Source: Luteimonas aestuarii (GTDB taxonomy: Bacteria; Pseudomonadota; Gammaproteobacteria; Xanthomonadales; Xanthomonadaceae). Taken from it: a DNA stretch of 64,000 nt. Below the pieces are notes generated by a model. The model had not been told where the DNA came from. It saw only the letters and a program-made list of their open reading frames with translations, and did no database searches. The translations under genes were made by a program, and so were the position numbers. The stretch spans positions 310,001 through 374,000 of the forward strand of contig NZ_SMTF01000002.1 of assembly GCF_004357985.1 (NCBI RefSeq). Reading direction: 5' to 3'. Below are positions 44,120-54,023 of this stretch, in pieces (position 1 is the first letter of the stretch; the number at the start of each line of letters is the position of its first letter).

Positions 44120-45073
44120 ATGAACACGCAAGCCCGGTTCCTCCTGCCGCTGCTGGCCAGCCTCGCGCTGCCCGCGCTGGCGCAACCCGCCTACACGGAC
44201 GTCGCCGATCCCGATGCCGACCGCAAGGCCATCCTCGCCATGCAGGGCGAATACACCGTCGATTTCGCCTTCGATGAAACCGTACTGCTGGCACCGGGCT
44301 ACGAACGCGCGGCACCGCAGCGCAGCGGTGGCGACGAAGTGGTCATCGTGCTCGAGGACAGCCCGACGAAGATCGTGCTGCAGCACATCCTGGTGCACCA
44401 GCCGACCGGCCACGTCACCAAGCACTGGCGGCAGGACTGGATCTACGAGGCGCCGCAACGCTGGGAGTTCGCCTCCGACCAGACCTGGCGCGTGCGCGAC
44501 ATCCCCGCCGACAGGACCCGCGGCGCGTGGACGCAGTGCGTCTACGAAGTCAGCGACGCGCCGCGCTACTGCGGCACCGGCAGGTGGAACCACCGCTACG
44601 GCGCTTCGACCTGGACGTCGGACCGCACCTGGCGACCACTGCCACGGCGCGAATACACCAAGCGTAGCGACTACAACGCGATGAACGTCGAGAACCGCCA
44701 CACCATCACCCCGGCGGGCTGGACGCACGAGCAGGACAACACCAAGACCGTGCGCCGTGCCGACGGCAGCACCGAACGCACGCTGGCGCGCGAGACCGGC
44801 TTCAACGACTACATCCGCACCACCGAACTCGACTTCAAGCCGGCCTACGCGTACTGGGAAGCGACGCAGGGCTACTGGGCCAGGGTGCGCGCGCGCTGGG
44901 ATGGCTTCCTCATGCAGCCGCCGGGCCTGCACCTGAAGACCGAGGTCGACGGGATGGCGATGATCACCCCGCTGTTCACCCAGGCATCGGCCGTGCAGGC
45001 AGGCACGCGGGTGTCGGATGCGGACATCGACCGGGTCTTCGCCGAGTGGGTCGAGCCTGCGCCAGCGCAGTAG
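44120..45073 (+). CDS. exported DUF6607-like protein
   Basis: A 317-residue protein with a signal peptide (FLLPLLASLALPALAQP). It has YTVDFAFDETVLLAPGYERA, LEDSPTKIVLQHILVHQPTG, KHWRQDWIYEAPQRWEFASD and RWNHRYGASTWTSDRTWRPL, with many Trp/Tyr/Arg, and a C-terminal TELDFKPAYAYWEATQGYW. I recognise these from DUF6607 proteins of haem-uptake loci in this family. Start ATG at 44120, AAGGA eight bases upstream. Probably periplasmic; role in haem import is inferred from position only. Confidence 0.75.
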   Translation: MNTQARFLLPLLASLALPALAQPAYTDVADPDADRKAILAMQGEYTVDFAFDETVLLAPGYERAAPQRSGGDEVVIVLEDSPTKIVLQHILVHQPTGHVTKHWRQDWIYEAPQRWEFASDQTWRVRDIPADRTRGAWTQCVYEVSDAPRYCGTGRWNHRYGASTWTSDRTWRPLPRREYTKRSDYNAMNVENRHTITPAGWTHEQDNTKTVRRADGSTERTLARETGFNDYIRTTELDFKPAYAYWEATQGYWARVRARWDGFLMQPPGLHLKTEVDGMAMITPLFTQASAVQAGTRVSDADIDRVFAEWVEPAPAQ

Positions 45074-45128
45074 GCGGCGCGATACCCTTGTTCCACGCAC
45101 CCTGTCGCTTGCACCGGAAGCCGGATAC

Positions 45129-45707
45129 ATGAAACCGCACTTGAAACTTGTCGCGTCCACAATGGCGCTGGCTGTTCTGGTGGCATGCCAGCCAACCGGG
45201 ACGTCCGGACCAGGCGCAGCCGCAGGTGCCAGCGCTGAAGCGTCCGCCGCGGTACCTGGGCCAGCTCCGGTCACCGTGGATGCGTCGGAAGGCGTGGACG
45301 GTTACGTGGCACGCGCGACGGCGTTGCGTGATGCGCTGTCGCCGGGCGCCGACGTGGCAACGCTGCGCCACGATGCCGAAGCACTGATGGAACTGGGCGC
45401 GACCCTGGTACCGGCCTTCGTCGAACGGCACCCGCATTGCGAGGGGTACCTTGCCGCTGCGCTGCAGGTGCGCGGCACGTGGCCCTCGCTGGACCTTGCG
45501 ACGATCGAACGCGACTACCATCACGACGGCGTGCTGCCCCAGGTCGCGGATTCCGGCGTCTGCTACCACATGAAGGACCTGGTGACCCACCCGGCCACGG
45601 TGCTGGTGCTGCTGAAGGACGCCCGGCCCGACCATGCGAAAGCACGGCACGAGATCGATGAGGTCATCGAGCACGCAGGGTTCGTGGCGCGCAGCACGCA
45701 GCCGTAG
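45129..45707 (+). CDS. small lipoprotein, unknown function
   Basis: A 192-residue lipoprotein: MKPHLKLVASTMALAVLVAC gives lipobox LVAC. An Ala/Gly/Pro linker of about 30 residues follows, then a folded domain (GVDGYVARATALRDALSPGA, LRHDAEALMELGATLVPAFV) with three Cys, including PHCEGYLAAA and SGVCYHMKD. A C-terminal helix is HAKARHEIDEVIEHAGFV. It is 55 bases after the DUF6607 gene and may belong to that operon. No known domain recognised. Confidence 0.72.
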   Translation: MKPHLKLVASTMALAVLVACQPTGTSGPGAAAGASAEASAAVPGPAPVTVDASEGVDGYVARATALRDALSPGADVATLRHDAEALMELGATLVPAFVERHPHCEGYLAAALQVRGTWPSLDLATIERDYHHDGVLPQVADSGVCYHMKDLVTHPATVLVLLKDARPDHAKARHEIDEVIEHAGFVARSTQP

Positions 45708-45790
45708 GTGCGGCCACGACAGCGCGGCTCAGCACCCGTGTTGCCGGTTCGCAGGGAGGCATCAGGGAGCGGGCAGCCACGCCCGCGGGG

Positions 45791-46360
45791 TTACGGCGCG
45801 GGTTGCAACATCACTCGCGTGCTGATCGCCACCTCGTTCGGGATCAACGAGGTGTCGGACCAGTCGCCGCCACCCACGCCGAAGTCGAGTCGCTTCACGG
45901 TGGCTTTGCCGGACAGCACGGGACGGGCGCCAGGGGTCCAGGTGAAGGCGAGGGTGACCGGCTTCTTGACGCCACGCAGCTCCAGCGTGCCGTCGGCCGC
46001 GTACTCATTGCCGCCGAGGGCGCGGAAGCCGGTCGCGGTGTAGCGGGCCTGCGCGAAGCGGGTGAGGTTGAAGAAGTCCGCGGTGGCCAGCGTGCTGTCG
46101 CGGTCGGGATTGCCCGTGCGCGTCCCGGCCAGGTCGATGGTGACGTCGAGCTTCGACGCAGCCAGGTCCGCGGGATCGAAACTGACCCGGGTCGAGAACC
46201 CGCCGAACTGCCCGGTGAACACCTCGCCCTCGTACTGGGCGGCGAACACCAGCGACGATCCAGGGGCCTGCACGTAGTCGGCCGCACGAGCCGGCGCGGC
46301 GGCGAAGGCGGCGACCAGGGCCGCGGCGGTCAGGGCGGGTGAGGAAAGCAGCTTGGTCAT
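45791..46360 (-). CDS. YceI-family periplasmic protein (first of two)
   Basis: A 189-residue protein with signal peptide (AALVAAFAAAPARAADY). The YceI fold is marked by GSSLVFAAQYEGEVFTGQFG, FSTRVSFDPADLAASKLDVT, DSTLATADFFNLTRFAQARY, DGTLELRGVKKPVTLAF and LDFGVGGGDWSD. YceI proteins are lipocalin-like isoprenoid/quinone carriers in the periplasm. It is the last gene of a yceI-cytochrome b561-yceI operon; 62 bases separate it from the cytochrome gene. Confidence 0.92.
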   Translation of the reverse strand: MTKLLSSPALTAAALVAAFAAAPARAADYVQAPGSSLVFAAQYEGEVFTGQFGGFSTRVSFDPADLAASKLDVTIDLAGTRTGNPDRDSTLATADFFNLTRFAQARYTATGFRALGGNEYAADGTLELRGVKKPVTLAFTWTPGARPVLSGKATVKRLDFGVGGGDWSDTSLIPNEVAISTRVMLQPAP

Positions 46361-46422
46361 GTGGGTCCCGGTTCGGTGGTCCGCTGCAGCAGGGTGGCGC
46401 AGCGCGTGATGGGGAAGTGGGC

Positions 46423-46974
46423 TTACCTGCGGCGCGGCAGCATGCGTTGCAGCGTGGCGTCGCGACGGAACAGGTGATGGTAGAGGGCGGCACCTGCATG
46501 CAGCGCCACCAGTGCGACCAGCAGCAGGAACAGGAGTTCATGCGCGGCATGCGCGCGCTGCGCGATCCATTCATGGGGACCGACCAGTTTCGGCACCTCG
46601 ACCAGGCCGAACCAGCGGAACGGTCGCAGGCCGCTGGCCGAGTCGTACAGCCAGCCCGACAGCGGCATGGCGATGGCGATTGCGTACAGCGCCCAATGGG
46701 TCACGCTGGCCGTGCGCGCCTGCCATGTCGGCGTGCCGGGGACCGGATCCGGTGCGCCGGCATACAGGCGCCAGCCGAGTCGCAGCAACATCAGCGCGAA
46801 TATCGTGATGCCGATCGACTTGTGCGCGGTATAGACCCAGAAGTACTTCGGCGAGCGCGGCAGCTCGCCCATCACCAGGCCGATCACCGCCACTGCGAGC
46901 AGCAGCAACACGATCAGCCAGTGCAGCGACTTGCTGACGCCGCCCCAGCGGTCGCGTGGATTCTTCAGGCTCAT
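46423..46974 (-). CDS. cytochrome b561
   Basis: A 183-residue inner-membrane dihaem cytochrome with four transmembrane segments. Haem-ligand His appear in SKSLHWLIVLLLLAVAVIGL, YFWVYTAHKSIGITIFALML, ASVTHWALYAIAIAMPLSGW and AHAAHELLFLLLVALVALHA. It probably passes electrons from ubiquinol to superoxide or another acceptor. Its ATG overlaps the stop of the upstream YceI gene (ATGA), and another YceI gene follows. Confidence 0.92.
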   Translation of the reverse strand: MSLKNPRDRWGGVSKSLHWLIVLLLLAVAVIGLVMGELPRSPKYFWVYTAHKSIGITIFALMLLRLGWRLYAGAPDPVPGTPTWQARTASVTHWALYAIAIAMPLSGWLYDSASGLRPFRWFGLVEVPKLVGPHEWIAQRAHAAHELLFLLLVALVALHAGAALYHHLFRRDATLQRMLPRRR

Positions 46975-47687
46975 GGTGTGTCGTCCGCGTCGTCCTCGTC
47001 GGCAGGGGTGGCGGCAGCTTCGTCTGCTGCTGCCGTGTCTGCTTCAACCACGTCGCCTGTCGATGCCGTGTCCGCGGCGACCGACGCCGCATCGCCGCGC
47101 GCAAGCGTGGCTTCCGCCTCGATCCGCAGCTCCACCTCATCGCCGATCATCGAACGCCACGCATCGATGCCGAAGTCGCTGCGGCGCAGCGTGGTGGTGG
47201 CGGAGAAACCCGCCGTGCGCCGGAACGGCGGCATCGGATGCCGCTTCACTGCATTGATGGTGGTCTCCAGCGCGACCTCGCGGGCCACGCCGCGCAGCGT
47301 CAGCTGGCCATGGACGACCGCACGCTGCCCGTCCAGGACTTCGACCCGGCTGGAGACGAAACGTGCCTCCGGATGGCGCTCCGCATCCAGCAGGTTGCGG
47401 GCCAGCGTGGCGGCATTCCACCTTGCGTCCCCCAGTTCCAGCGAGGCCACCGGGATGCGTACGTCCAGCCGCGCGCTGGCCAGGTCCCGTGGATCGAAAT
47501 GGATCACGCCGTCCACGCCCGAGAACGTGCCCAGGGATTTCGAGAAGCCGGCATGGTCCACGGCGAACACGACGCGGGTATGCACCGGGTCGATCGACCA
47601 GGCACGCACCTGCGCCTGCGCGAACGGTATCGCCGCCAGCAGCAGGGTGGCGATCAGCAGGATCGGCGATGTGCGGGGTCGGGGCAT
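46971..47687 (-). CDS. YceI-family protein with acidic C-terminal tail
   Basis: A 238-residue YceI-fold protein with signal peptide (LLIATLLLAAIPFAQAQ). Core segments are WSIDPVHTRVVFAVDHAGFS, GVIHFDPRDLASARLDVRIP, LLDAERHPEARFVSSRVEVL, GQLTLRGVAREVALETTINA and RSDFGIDAWRSMIGDEVELR. About 45 extra C-terminal residues are Ala/Asp/Glu/Thr-rich (EADTAAADEAAATPADEDDA) and probably disordered. First gene of the operon; translationally coupled to the cytochrome b561 gene. Start ATG at 47687. Confidence 0.9.
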   Translation of the reverse strand: MPRPRTSPILLIATLLLAAIPFAQAQVRAWSIDPVHTRVVFAVDHAGFSKSLGTFSGVDGVIHFDPRDLASARLDVRIPVASLELGDARWNAATLARNLLDAERHPEARFVSSRVEVLDGQRAVVHGQLTLRGVAREVALETTINAVKRHPMPPFRRTAGFSATTTLRRSDFGIDAWRSMIGDEVELRIEAEATLARGDAASVAADTASTGDVVEADTAAADEAAATPADEDDADDTP

Positions 47688-47819
47688 GCGCGGCACCGGA
47701 GACGTGGCCTGGGCCCGATTCTAGGCGCAGCGGCGTGGACATGCCGGCGACGCCCGCACTTGCGCGCGCAACGCTGCGTTGCGAGCATCCGGTGACGGAT
47801 CGGGGAAAGGGGGCGCTGG

Positions 47820-50800
47820 ATGCTGCGGGTCGGACTGCTGTTGCTGCTGCTCGCCGTCGGCCCCGCCTGGGGCTGGGACGACCCTGCCACCGTGCCGCAG
47901 CCGCGCCAGTTCAGCGTGTTCGACGGCCTGCCGTCCAATCGCATCAATGCCATCGCCGAGGATGCCCAGGGCTACCTGTGGATCGGCACGCGCGACGGCC
48001 TGGCGCGCTATGACGGCGTCGGTTTCCGCATCTGGCGCGTGGGCGATGGCCTGCGCGACAACTTCGTCTGGAGCCTGCATGTCGATGCGCAGGACCGGCT
48101 CTGGATCGGCACGCGCAATGCCGGGCTGGCCGTGCTGGAGGCCGATCGGGCCAGCTTCCGGCATTTCGACCTCGAGTCGCATCCCGAGATGGGCAGCAAC
48201 ACCGTGTGGATGGTGGCGTCCACGCCGGATGGCATGGTCTGGGTGGGCACCGGCGATGCCGGGTTGGTTCGCATCGATGCAGAAGGCCGACTGCGACGAT
48301 TCGTTCCCGAACCCGGCAACGTGCGCAGCGTGCCGGCGCTGGGCATCACCGGGCTGCGCGTCGATGGCGAAGGCCGGCTCTGGGTGGCGACCCGCGACAA
48401 TGGCATGGCGTGGTGGACCGGGCGCGATTTCGAGCGCGTCGCGGCGCCCCTGGCCGGTCGTTCGGTGGACCTGCTGACGTTCGATCGCGCAGGCAAGGCA
48501 TGGATCAGCATGCCTGGCGAAGGCTTCGTCATGGCGCCGGGCGGGGAATTCGCGCCGATGCCGTGGCGCGATCCGCTGGCCGGCGCGCCGGCGCTGGGCA
48601 TGCTGCTGGAGGACGCGCAGGGCGCGCATTGGCTGGATACGCGCAGCGGCATGGCGCGCGAAGCCGGCGGGCGCGTGCAGGACGTGCCGCTGTACAGCCA
48701 CGCCAGCCGCGGGCGGGTCCGGCCGGCGTGGTCGTCGGCGCTGGAAGACCGCGAAGGCGGGCTGTGGTTCGCCAGCCTCGACTACGGGCTGTGGCATGTG
48801 CCGGCCAACTGGCGCAACTTCACCGTGCTGGCGCGTCGCGATGGCGATCCCGGCTCGTTGGCGAACGCCTACGTGCACGGCGTGGCCAGCGCGCGCGACG
48901 GTGGCCTGTGGCTGGTCGGCTCCGGCGGCGTGCTGGACTGGCTGGACCCGCGCAACGGCGAGGTTCGCCATCGCCAGCGCGCCGTGTGCGGCGACCTGAT
49001 CGCGACCGGTGTGCACGAGGGCCGCGACGGCGTGGTCTGGGTGGGCTGCCGCGGACACCTCGCGCGCTACGACCCCCGCAGCGGCGAGATGAAGCGCTGG
49101 TCGCGCAATGCGGCGGTCGATCCGGCGCCCGCCAACGCGACCTTCCAGTTCCTCGAGCGCAGCGACGGCACGCTGTGGCTGAGTGATGACGCCGGCGTGC
49201 AGTGGCGCGACCGCGATGGGCGCGTACTCGCGAACCTGCGCGCGGGCGACGAGGGCGGCTTGCCGCAGGCAACGGTCATCACCCAGATGTCGCGCGGACC
49301 GGAAGGCGGAATCTGGCTGGCGACCAGCCAGGGCTTGTGGCGCTGGGACGAGGCCAGCCGCCATTTCTCGCCCGTGCCGGGATCTCCGGAGGGCTACCTG
49401 CGCGGCTTCTCGATCGCCAACGACGGCACCGTGTGGACGGCGAGCATGGGCAAGCTGTCGGCCTGGCGCTGGGTCGGCGCGACACTGGCCCATGTGGAAA
49501 CGATCGGGGCCGCCGAAGGCATGCCGATGCTGGTCCCCAGTGGCGTGGCCGTCGACGGCAGTGGCACGCTCTGGCTGCCCACCGTGCGTGGCCTGATCCG
49601 CTACGAACCCGAAGAACGGCGCCTGCGCGTGTATGGCGTGCGCGACGGCCTGCCCAGCCAGGAGTTCAGCGACACCCCGATCCACGTGCTGCCGATGGGC
49701 ATGCTGGCGATGGGGACCGCCGATGGCCTGCTGCTGTTCCACCCGCAGCAGGTGCAGGCGGTGGATCGACTGCCGCCGCTGGCGATCGAGTCGGTGGATG
49801 TACGTCGTGGCGATGCGCGGATCGACCTGCCACGGCAGGGCACGGTGACCCTGCAGCATGGCGACCGCGACCTGCGCGTGGTGCTGCGGCTGCTGTCGTT
49901 CACGGATGCGCATGCGCACCACTACCGCTTCCGGCTGGGTGGCCACGACGAGGGCTGGGTGGAAGCCGCCGGCGGCGAACGCGTGTTCTCGCAACTGGGC
50001 GCAGGCGACTACCGGCTGGACGTGCAGGCGCGTACCGCCGACAGTGACTGGACGCCGGTGCAGTCGCTGCAACTGCACATGCAGCGACCCTGGTGGGCCA
50101 CGCGCCCGGCGTTGGCCGTGTTCGCCGCCTGCCTGGCGCTGCTGGCCTGGCTGGTGGCGCTGTCGTATCGCAATCGATTGCGTCGTCGCAACGAGTGGCA
50201 GCTGGCAGAGCACAAGCGCGAGGTCGCCGAACAGGCGTCGTTGGCCAAGACCCGGTTCCTCGCCACCCTGGGGCACGAGGTGCGTACGCCGATGACCGGC
50301 GTGCTGGGCATGAGCGAACTGCTGCAGGCGACCCCGCTGGACACGCGCCAGCGTGGCTACGTCGACGCCATCCGCCGTGCAGGCGAGCACCTGATGCGGC
50401 TGGTCAACGATGCGCTGGACCTGGCGCGGATCGAGGCAGACAAGCTGCAGCTCGATCCGCAGCCGTTCGACCTGCACGCCCTGGTCGACGAAGTGGTGGC
50501 CCTGTGCGAGCCGGCGGCGCAACGCCGCGGCCTGGCGTTCCGCAGCGATATCGACGACGACGTGCCGCGCTGGCTGCTGGGCGATGCCATGCGCGTGCGC
50601 CAGATCCTGCTCAACCTGCTGGGCAACGCCAACAAGTTCACCGAGGAGGGCAGCGTGGAACTGCACGTCGGCGCGCTGTCGCCGGTGGGCATCCGCCTGA
50701 CCGTCAGCGACACCGGGCCGGGGCTGAACGACGAGCAGAAGCAGCGGCTGTTCCGTCGCTTCGAACAGGCCGAGGGTGCACGCACCACCACGCGCTATGG

Positions 50801-51371
50801 TGGCAGCGGGTTGGGCCTGGCGATCTGCCAGGAACTGGCGGCGGCGATGGACGGGCGCATCGAGGTGGACAGCGCGCCGGGCGAGGGCACGAGTTTCGTC
50901 GTGGACCTTCGGCTTCCGAAGGCCGAGCCGGTGGCCGATGCCGCATCGACCCCCGCGACGGATGTCGCGGCCGACGGTTTGCAGCTTTTGCTGGTGGAGG
51001 ATGACGCCACCGTGGCCGAAGTGGTTGCAGGGCTGCTGGAAGCGCGCGGCCATCGCGTGGTGCGCGCGGCGAATGGCCTGAACGCGCTGGCCGAAGCGGC
51101 GACCGGTGCTTTCGAGCTGGCCTTGCTGGATCTGGACCTGCCCGGGATCGACGGACTGACACTCGCGCGCATGCTGCGCGAGCAGGGTTTCGCGCGACCG
51201 ATCATCGCAGTCACCGCCCGCGCCGACGCGGAGGCCGAACCGCTGGCGCGGGAGGCGGGCTTCGATGGCTTCCTGCGCAAGCCGTTGACCGGCGCGATGC
51301 TCGCGGAGGCGATCGAGGCGGCATTGGCAGAACCCGCTTCCATCCAGCGGCGCACCGACGAAGCCAGGTGA
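47820..51371 (+). CDS. propeller hybrid sensor histidine kinase/response regulator
   Basis: An 1183-residue protein. Signal peptide, then a two-component-regulator propeller (about residues 30-650) with repeated WIGTRDGLARYDG-type blades (GYLWIGTRDGLARYDGVGF, LWIGTRNAGLAVLE). A Y_Y_Y domain (about 690-755, GDYRLDVQARTAD) and a TM helix (about 761-783) follow. HisKA has phospho-acceptor His near 819 (TLGHEVRTPMTGVLGMS), HATPase about 915-1030 (NANKFTEEG, DTGPGLN, GGSGLGLAICQEL), and the receiver domain about 1055-1170 with D1104 in LLDLDLPGIDG and Lys in GFLRKPL. Such kinases usually sense carbohydrates; no DNA-binding output domain is present, so the phosphate must go to another protein. Divergent from the YceI operon. 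Confidence 0.93.
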   Translation: MLRVGLLLLLLAVGPAWGWDDPATVPQPRQFSVFDGLPSNRINAIAEDAQGYLWIGTRDGLARYDGVGFRIWRVGDGLRDNFVWSLHVDAQDRLWIGTRNAGLAVLEADRASFRHFDLESHPEMGSNTVWMVASTPDGMVWVGTGDAGLVRIDAEGRLRRFVPEPGNVRSVPALGITGLRVDGEGRLWVATRDNGMAWWTGRDFERVAAPLAGRSVDLLTFDRAGKAWISMPGEGFVMAPGGEFAPMPWRDPLAGAPALGMLLEDAQGAHWLDTRSGMAREAGGRVQDVPLYSHASRGRVRPAWSSALEDREGGLWFASLDYGLWHVPANWRNFTVLARRDGDPGSLANAYVHGVASARDGGLWLVGSGGVLDWLDPRNGEVRHRQRAVCGDLIATGVHEGRDGVVWVGCRGHLARYDPRSGEMKRWSRNAAVDPAPANATFQFLERSDGTLWLSDDAGVQWRDRDGRVLANLRAGDEGGLPQATVITQMSRGPEGGIWLATSQGLWRWDEASRHFSPVPGSPEGYLRGFSIANDGTVWTASMGKLSAWRWVGATLAHVETIGAAEGMPMLVPSGVAVDGSGTLWLPTVRGLIRYEPEERRLRVYGVRDGLPSQEFSDTPIHVLPMGMLAMGTADGLLLFHPQQVQAVDRLPPLAIESVDVRRGDARIDLPRQGTVTLQHGDRDLRVVLRLLSFTDAHAHHYRFRLGGHDEGWVEAAGGERVFSQLGAGDYRLDVQARTADSDWTPVQSLQLHMQRPWWATRPALAVFAACLALLAWLVALSYRNRLRRRNEWQLAEHKREVAEQASLAKTRFLATLGHEVRTPMTGVLGMSELLQATPLDTRQRGYVDAIRRAGEHLMRLVNDALDLARIEADKLQLDPQPFDLHALVDEVVALCEPAAQRRGLAFRSDIDDDVPRWLLGDAMRVRQILLNLLGNANKFTEEGSVELHVGALSPVGIRLTVSDTGPGLNDEQKQRLFRRFEQAEGARTTTRYGGSGLGLAICQELAAAMDGRIEVDSAPGEGTSFVVDLRLPKAEPVADAASTPATDVAADGLQLLLVEDDATVAEVVAGLLEARGHRVVRAANGLNALAEAATGAFELALLDLDLPGIDGLTLARMLREQGFARPIIAVTARADAEAEPLAREAGFDGFLRKPLTGAMLAEAIEAALAEPASIQRRTDEAR

Positions 51372-51454
51372 CGGGCGTCGTCACCGGCGCTGGGTCCCGT
51401 CCAACGAGAATTGCGGCGCGAGCGCATCCAGGCGCGCACGACCCGCCGGGACAA

Positions 51455-52525
51455 TCAGCGCGCGCTGTACGCGTGCACCTCGTCGACCAGCACGCCCACG
51501 TGCTCGGGATCCATGTCGGGCGACATGCCGTGGCCGAGGTTGAAGACGTGGCCGTCGCGCGAGCCATTGTTGCCGTCGCGATAGCTGTCGAGCGCATGGC
51601 GCACCTGGCGGCGGATGGCATCCGGTGAGCCGTAGAGCGTCGCCGGATCGAGGTTGCCCTGCAGCGCGACCTGGCCGCCGGTGCGGCGCGCGGCCTCGCC
51701 CAGTTCGACCAGCCAGTCGACGCCCACGCCCTCGGCGCCACTGGCGGCGAGGTCTTCGAGGTAGGCGGCATTGCCCTTGCCGAACAGGATCAGCGGCGTG
51801 CGTTCCGCGTCGTCGCCACGTTCGAGTCCATGCGCGATGCGCTGCAGGTAGGGCAGCGAGAACTCGCGGTACATCGCCGGGCTGAGCACGCCGCCCCAGG
51901 TATCGAATACCTGCAGCGCCTGCGCGCCGGCCGCGCGCTGCGCGGACAGGTAGGCGATGACGGCATCGGTATTGACCGACAGCAAGCGGTGCAAGGTGGC
52001 CGGGTCGTTGTGCGCCAGCGCCTTGATGCGCGCGAAGTCCTTGCTGCCGCCGCCCTCGACCATGTAGCAGGCCAAGGTCCACGGGCTGCCGGAGAAACCG
52101 ATCAGCGGCACCTTGCCGTCAAGCTCGCGACGGATCACCCGCACCGCGTCCATCACGTAGCGCAGTTCGGTTTCCATGTCCGGCACCGACAGCTTCGCGG
52201 CGACTTCCGCGCTGCGCACGGTGCGTTCGAACTTCGGGCCTTCGCCCTCGACGAAATACAGCCCCAGGCCCATCGCGTCGGGAATGGTGAGGATGTCGGA
52301 GAACAGGATCGCGGCATCCAGGTCGAAGCGGCGCAGCGGCTGCAGCGTCACTTCGCAGGCGAGGTCCGGGTTCTTGGCCATCGCCAGGAAGCTGCCGGCC
52401 TGCTTGCGCGTGGCGCGATACTCCGGCAGGTAGCGGCCGGCCTGGCGCATCAGCCAGACGGGCGTGCGGTCCACGGGCTCGCGGCGCAGGGCGCGCAGGA
52501 ATCTGTCGTTTTTCAGGGCAGTCAT
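51455..52525 (-). CDS. hemE: uroporphyrinogen decarboxylase
   Basis: A 356-residue enzyme making coproporphyrinogen III in haem synthesis. Diagnostic segments are [40 protein letters not shown] (catalytic Asp), [32 protein letters not shown] and [11 protein letters not shown], ending [20 protein letters not shown]. Start ATG at 52525. It lies downstream of the WGR gene on the same strand with a 114-base gap. Core biosynthesis; cytoplasmic. Confidence 0.97.
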   Translation of the reverse strand: MTALKNDRFLRALRREPVDRTPVWLMRQAGRYLPEYRATRKQAGSFLAMAKNPDLACEVTLQPLRRFDLDAAILFSDILTIPDAMGLGLYFVEGEGPKFERTVRSAEVAAKLSVPDMETELRYVMDAVRVIRRELDGKVPLIGFSGSPWTLACYMVEGGGSKDFARIKALAHNDPATLHRLLSVNTDAVIAYLSAQRAAGAQALQVFDTWGGVLSPAMYREFSLPYLQRIAHGLERGDDAERTPLILFGKGNAAYLEDLAASGAEGVGVDWLVELGEAARRTGGQVALQGNLDPATLYGSPDAIRRQVRHALDSYRDGNNGSRDGHVFNLGHGMSPDMDPEHVGVLVDEVHAYSAR

Positions 52526-52639
52526 CAGGTCGGCATCACTTCGGTACGGTCACCACAGGCGTGGATCGGGAAATCTGGAATGGCGCGGCGCCATCCATGG
52601 CCAGGCGCTCAGTGATGCATGAACTGCCGATCGGGTAGT

Positions 52640-52894
52640 TCATCGGCGCGCCACTTCGCCCTCGGCGTACATCAGCTGGAACCCGCGTCGCAGCTGCGTG
52701 TCGCGGGTGTGCTCCAGCGCCGCCAGCGCGCTGGCGTGGTCGAGGAACTGCTCGCGGCGCAGCGTGCTGCGGCCACCGGTCTGGCCGGTTTCGCGCAGCA
52801 GCGTCCATCCCCCCAGCAGGTCGGGCTGCAGGGTGAGCTGGACGAAGCGCGGGGGTTCGCGGCCGTCGGGGCGTTGTTGCAGGAGCAGGCGCAT
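52640..52894 (-). CDS. short WGR-domain protein
   Basis: An 84-residue protein that is essentially one WGR-like domain: MRLLLQQRPDGREPPRFVQL, LQPDLLGGWTLLRETGQTGG and FQLMYAEGE. WGR domains bind nucleic acid or partner proteins in PARPs and many bacterial proteins; here no other domain is attached. Start ATG at 52894. It sits between hemE and aroB on the same strand. Free-standing WGR proteins are common in Proteobacteria but their role is unclear. Confidence 0.78.
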   Translation of the reverse strand: MRLLLQQRPDGREPPRFVQLTLQPDLLGGWTLLRETGQTGGRSTLRREQFLDHASALAALEHTRDTQLRRGFQLMYAEGEVARR

Positions 52895-52931
52895 GGGCCG
52901 CGTATTGTACGGGTCGCCCCGTGGTCGCGGG

Positions 52932-54023
52932 TCAGCCGCGCAGGACGGCCAGCACAGCGTCCTCGGGCACGCCAGGCAGCACCTTCGCGCGGCCGATGCC
53001 ATCCCAGACGATGAATCGCAGCCCGTCGGCCTGCGCCTTCTTGTCCAGGCGCATGTGCGCCAACATTGCCTGCGGGTCCAGCCCGGCGGGCAGGTCGACC
53101 GGCAGCTCCAGCCGCGACAGCAGCGTGCGCAGCCGCGTGGTGTCGTCCGCGTGCGACAGGCCCAGGCGCTCGGACAGGCGCGCGGCCAGCACCATGCCCA
53201 CCGCAACTGCCTCGCCGTGGTTCAGCCCGCCGTAGCCCTGCTCGGTTTCCAGTGCATGGCCGAAGGTATGGCCGAGGTTGAGCAGGGCGCGCTCGCCATG
53301 CTCGAACGGGTCGCGTTCGACGATCGCCGCCTTGTGTTCGCAGCTGCGCGCGATGGCTTCTGCAAGCGCGTCGTTGTCCATCGCCAGCAGCGCCTCGGCA
53401 TGCGCATCGATCCAGTCGAGGAAGGGCGCATCGCCGATCGCGCCGTACTTCACCACTTCCGCCAGCCCGGCGCGCAGCTCGCGCGGCGGCAGCGTGCGCA
53501 GCGTCGAGGTGTCGGCCAGCACCGCACGTGGCGGGTGGAACGCGCCCACCAGGTTCTTGCCCTGCGGCAGGTCCACCGCGGTCTTGCCGCCGACCGAGGA
53601 ATCGACCATCGCCAACAGGGTGGTGGGCAGTTGCACGCAATCGATGCCGCGCATCCAGCAGGCTGCGGCGAAGCCGGACAGGTCGCCCACCACGCCGCCG
53701 CCCAGCGCAAACAACGTGGCGTCCCGGCGCATGCCGGCGCGGGCGAGTGCGTCGATGACCCGGGCGAAGTTGTCGAGCGTCTTTTCCTCCTCGCCCGGCG
53801 CCATCACGTATTGCCCGACGCGCAGGTCGGGGCGTTCGCTGCGCAGCGCGTCGATGACGCGTGCCGCGTAGAGCGGCGCGACGTTGCCGTCGCTGACGAT
53901 GAAGGCGTCGCGCCCACGCAGCACGGCGGCCAGCGTGGCGCCGTCGTCCAGCAGGCCCGGCCCGATGGCGATGCGGTACGGCTGCGCGCCGCCCACCTCG
54001 ACCTGGCGCATCGCGCCACTCAT
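52932..54023 (-). CDS. aroB: 3-dehydroquinate synthase
   Basis: A 363-residue NAD- and Zn-dependent enzyme of the shikimate pathway. Motifs are [90 protein letters not shown] and [10 protein letters not shown], which hold the Zn-binding Glu and His residues. It overlaps aroK by an ATGA junction and is cotranscribed with it, the common aroKB order. Start ATG at 54023. Confidence 0.97.
   Translation of the reverse strand: MSGAMRQVEVGGAQPYRIAIGPGLLDDGATLAAVLRGRDAFIVSDGNVAPLYAARVIDALRSERPDLRVGQYVMAPGEEEKTLDNFARVIDALARAGMRRDATLFALGGGVVGDLSGFAAACWMRGIDCVQLPTTLLAMVDSSVGGKTAVDLPQGKNLVGAFHPPRAVLADTSTLRTLPPRELRAGLAEVVKYGAIGDAPFLDWIDAHAEALLAMDNDALAEAIARSCEHKAAIVERDPFEHGERALLNLGHTFGHALETEQGYGGLNHGEAVAVGMVLAARLSERLGLSHADDTTRLRTLLSRLELPVDLPAGLDPQAMLAHMRLDKKAQADGLRFIVWDGIGRAKVLPGVPEDAVLAVLRG

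Noticed and set aside
47721..51053. 1110-residue open frame on the minus strand
   Set aside because: Antisense shadow of the propeller hybrid kinase; Gln/Arg/His-rich and without motifs.
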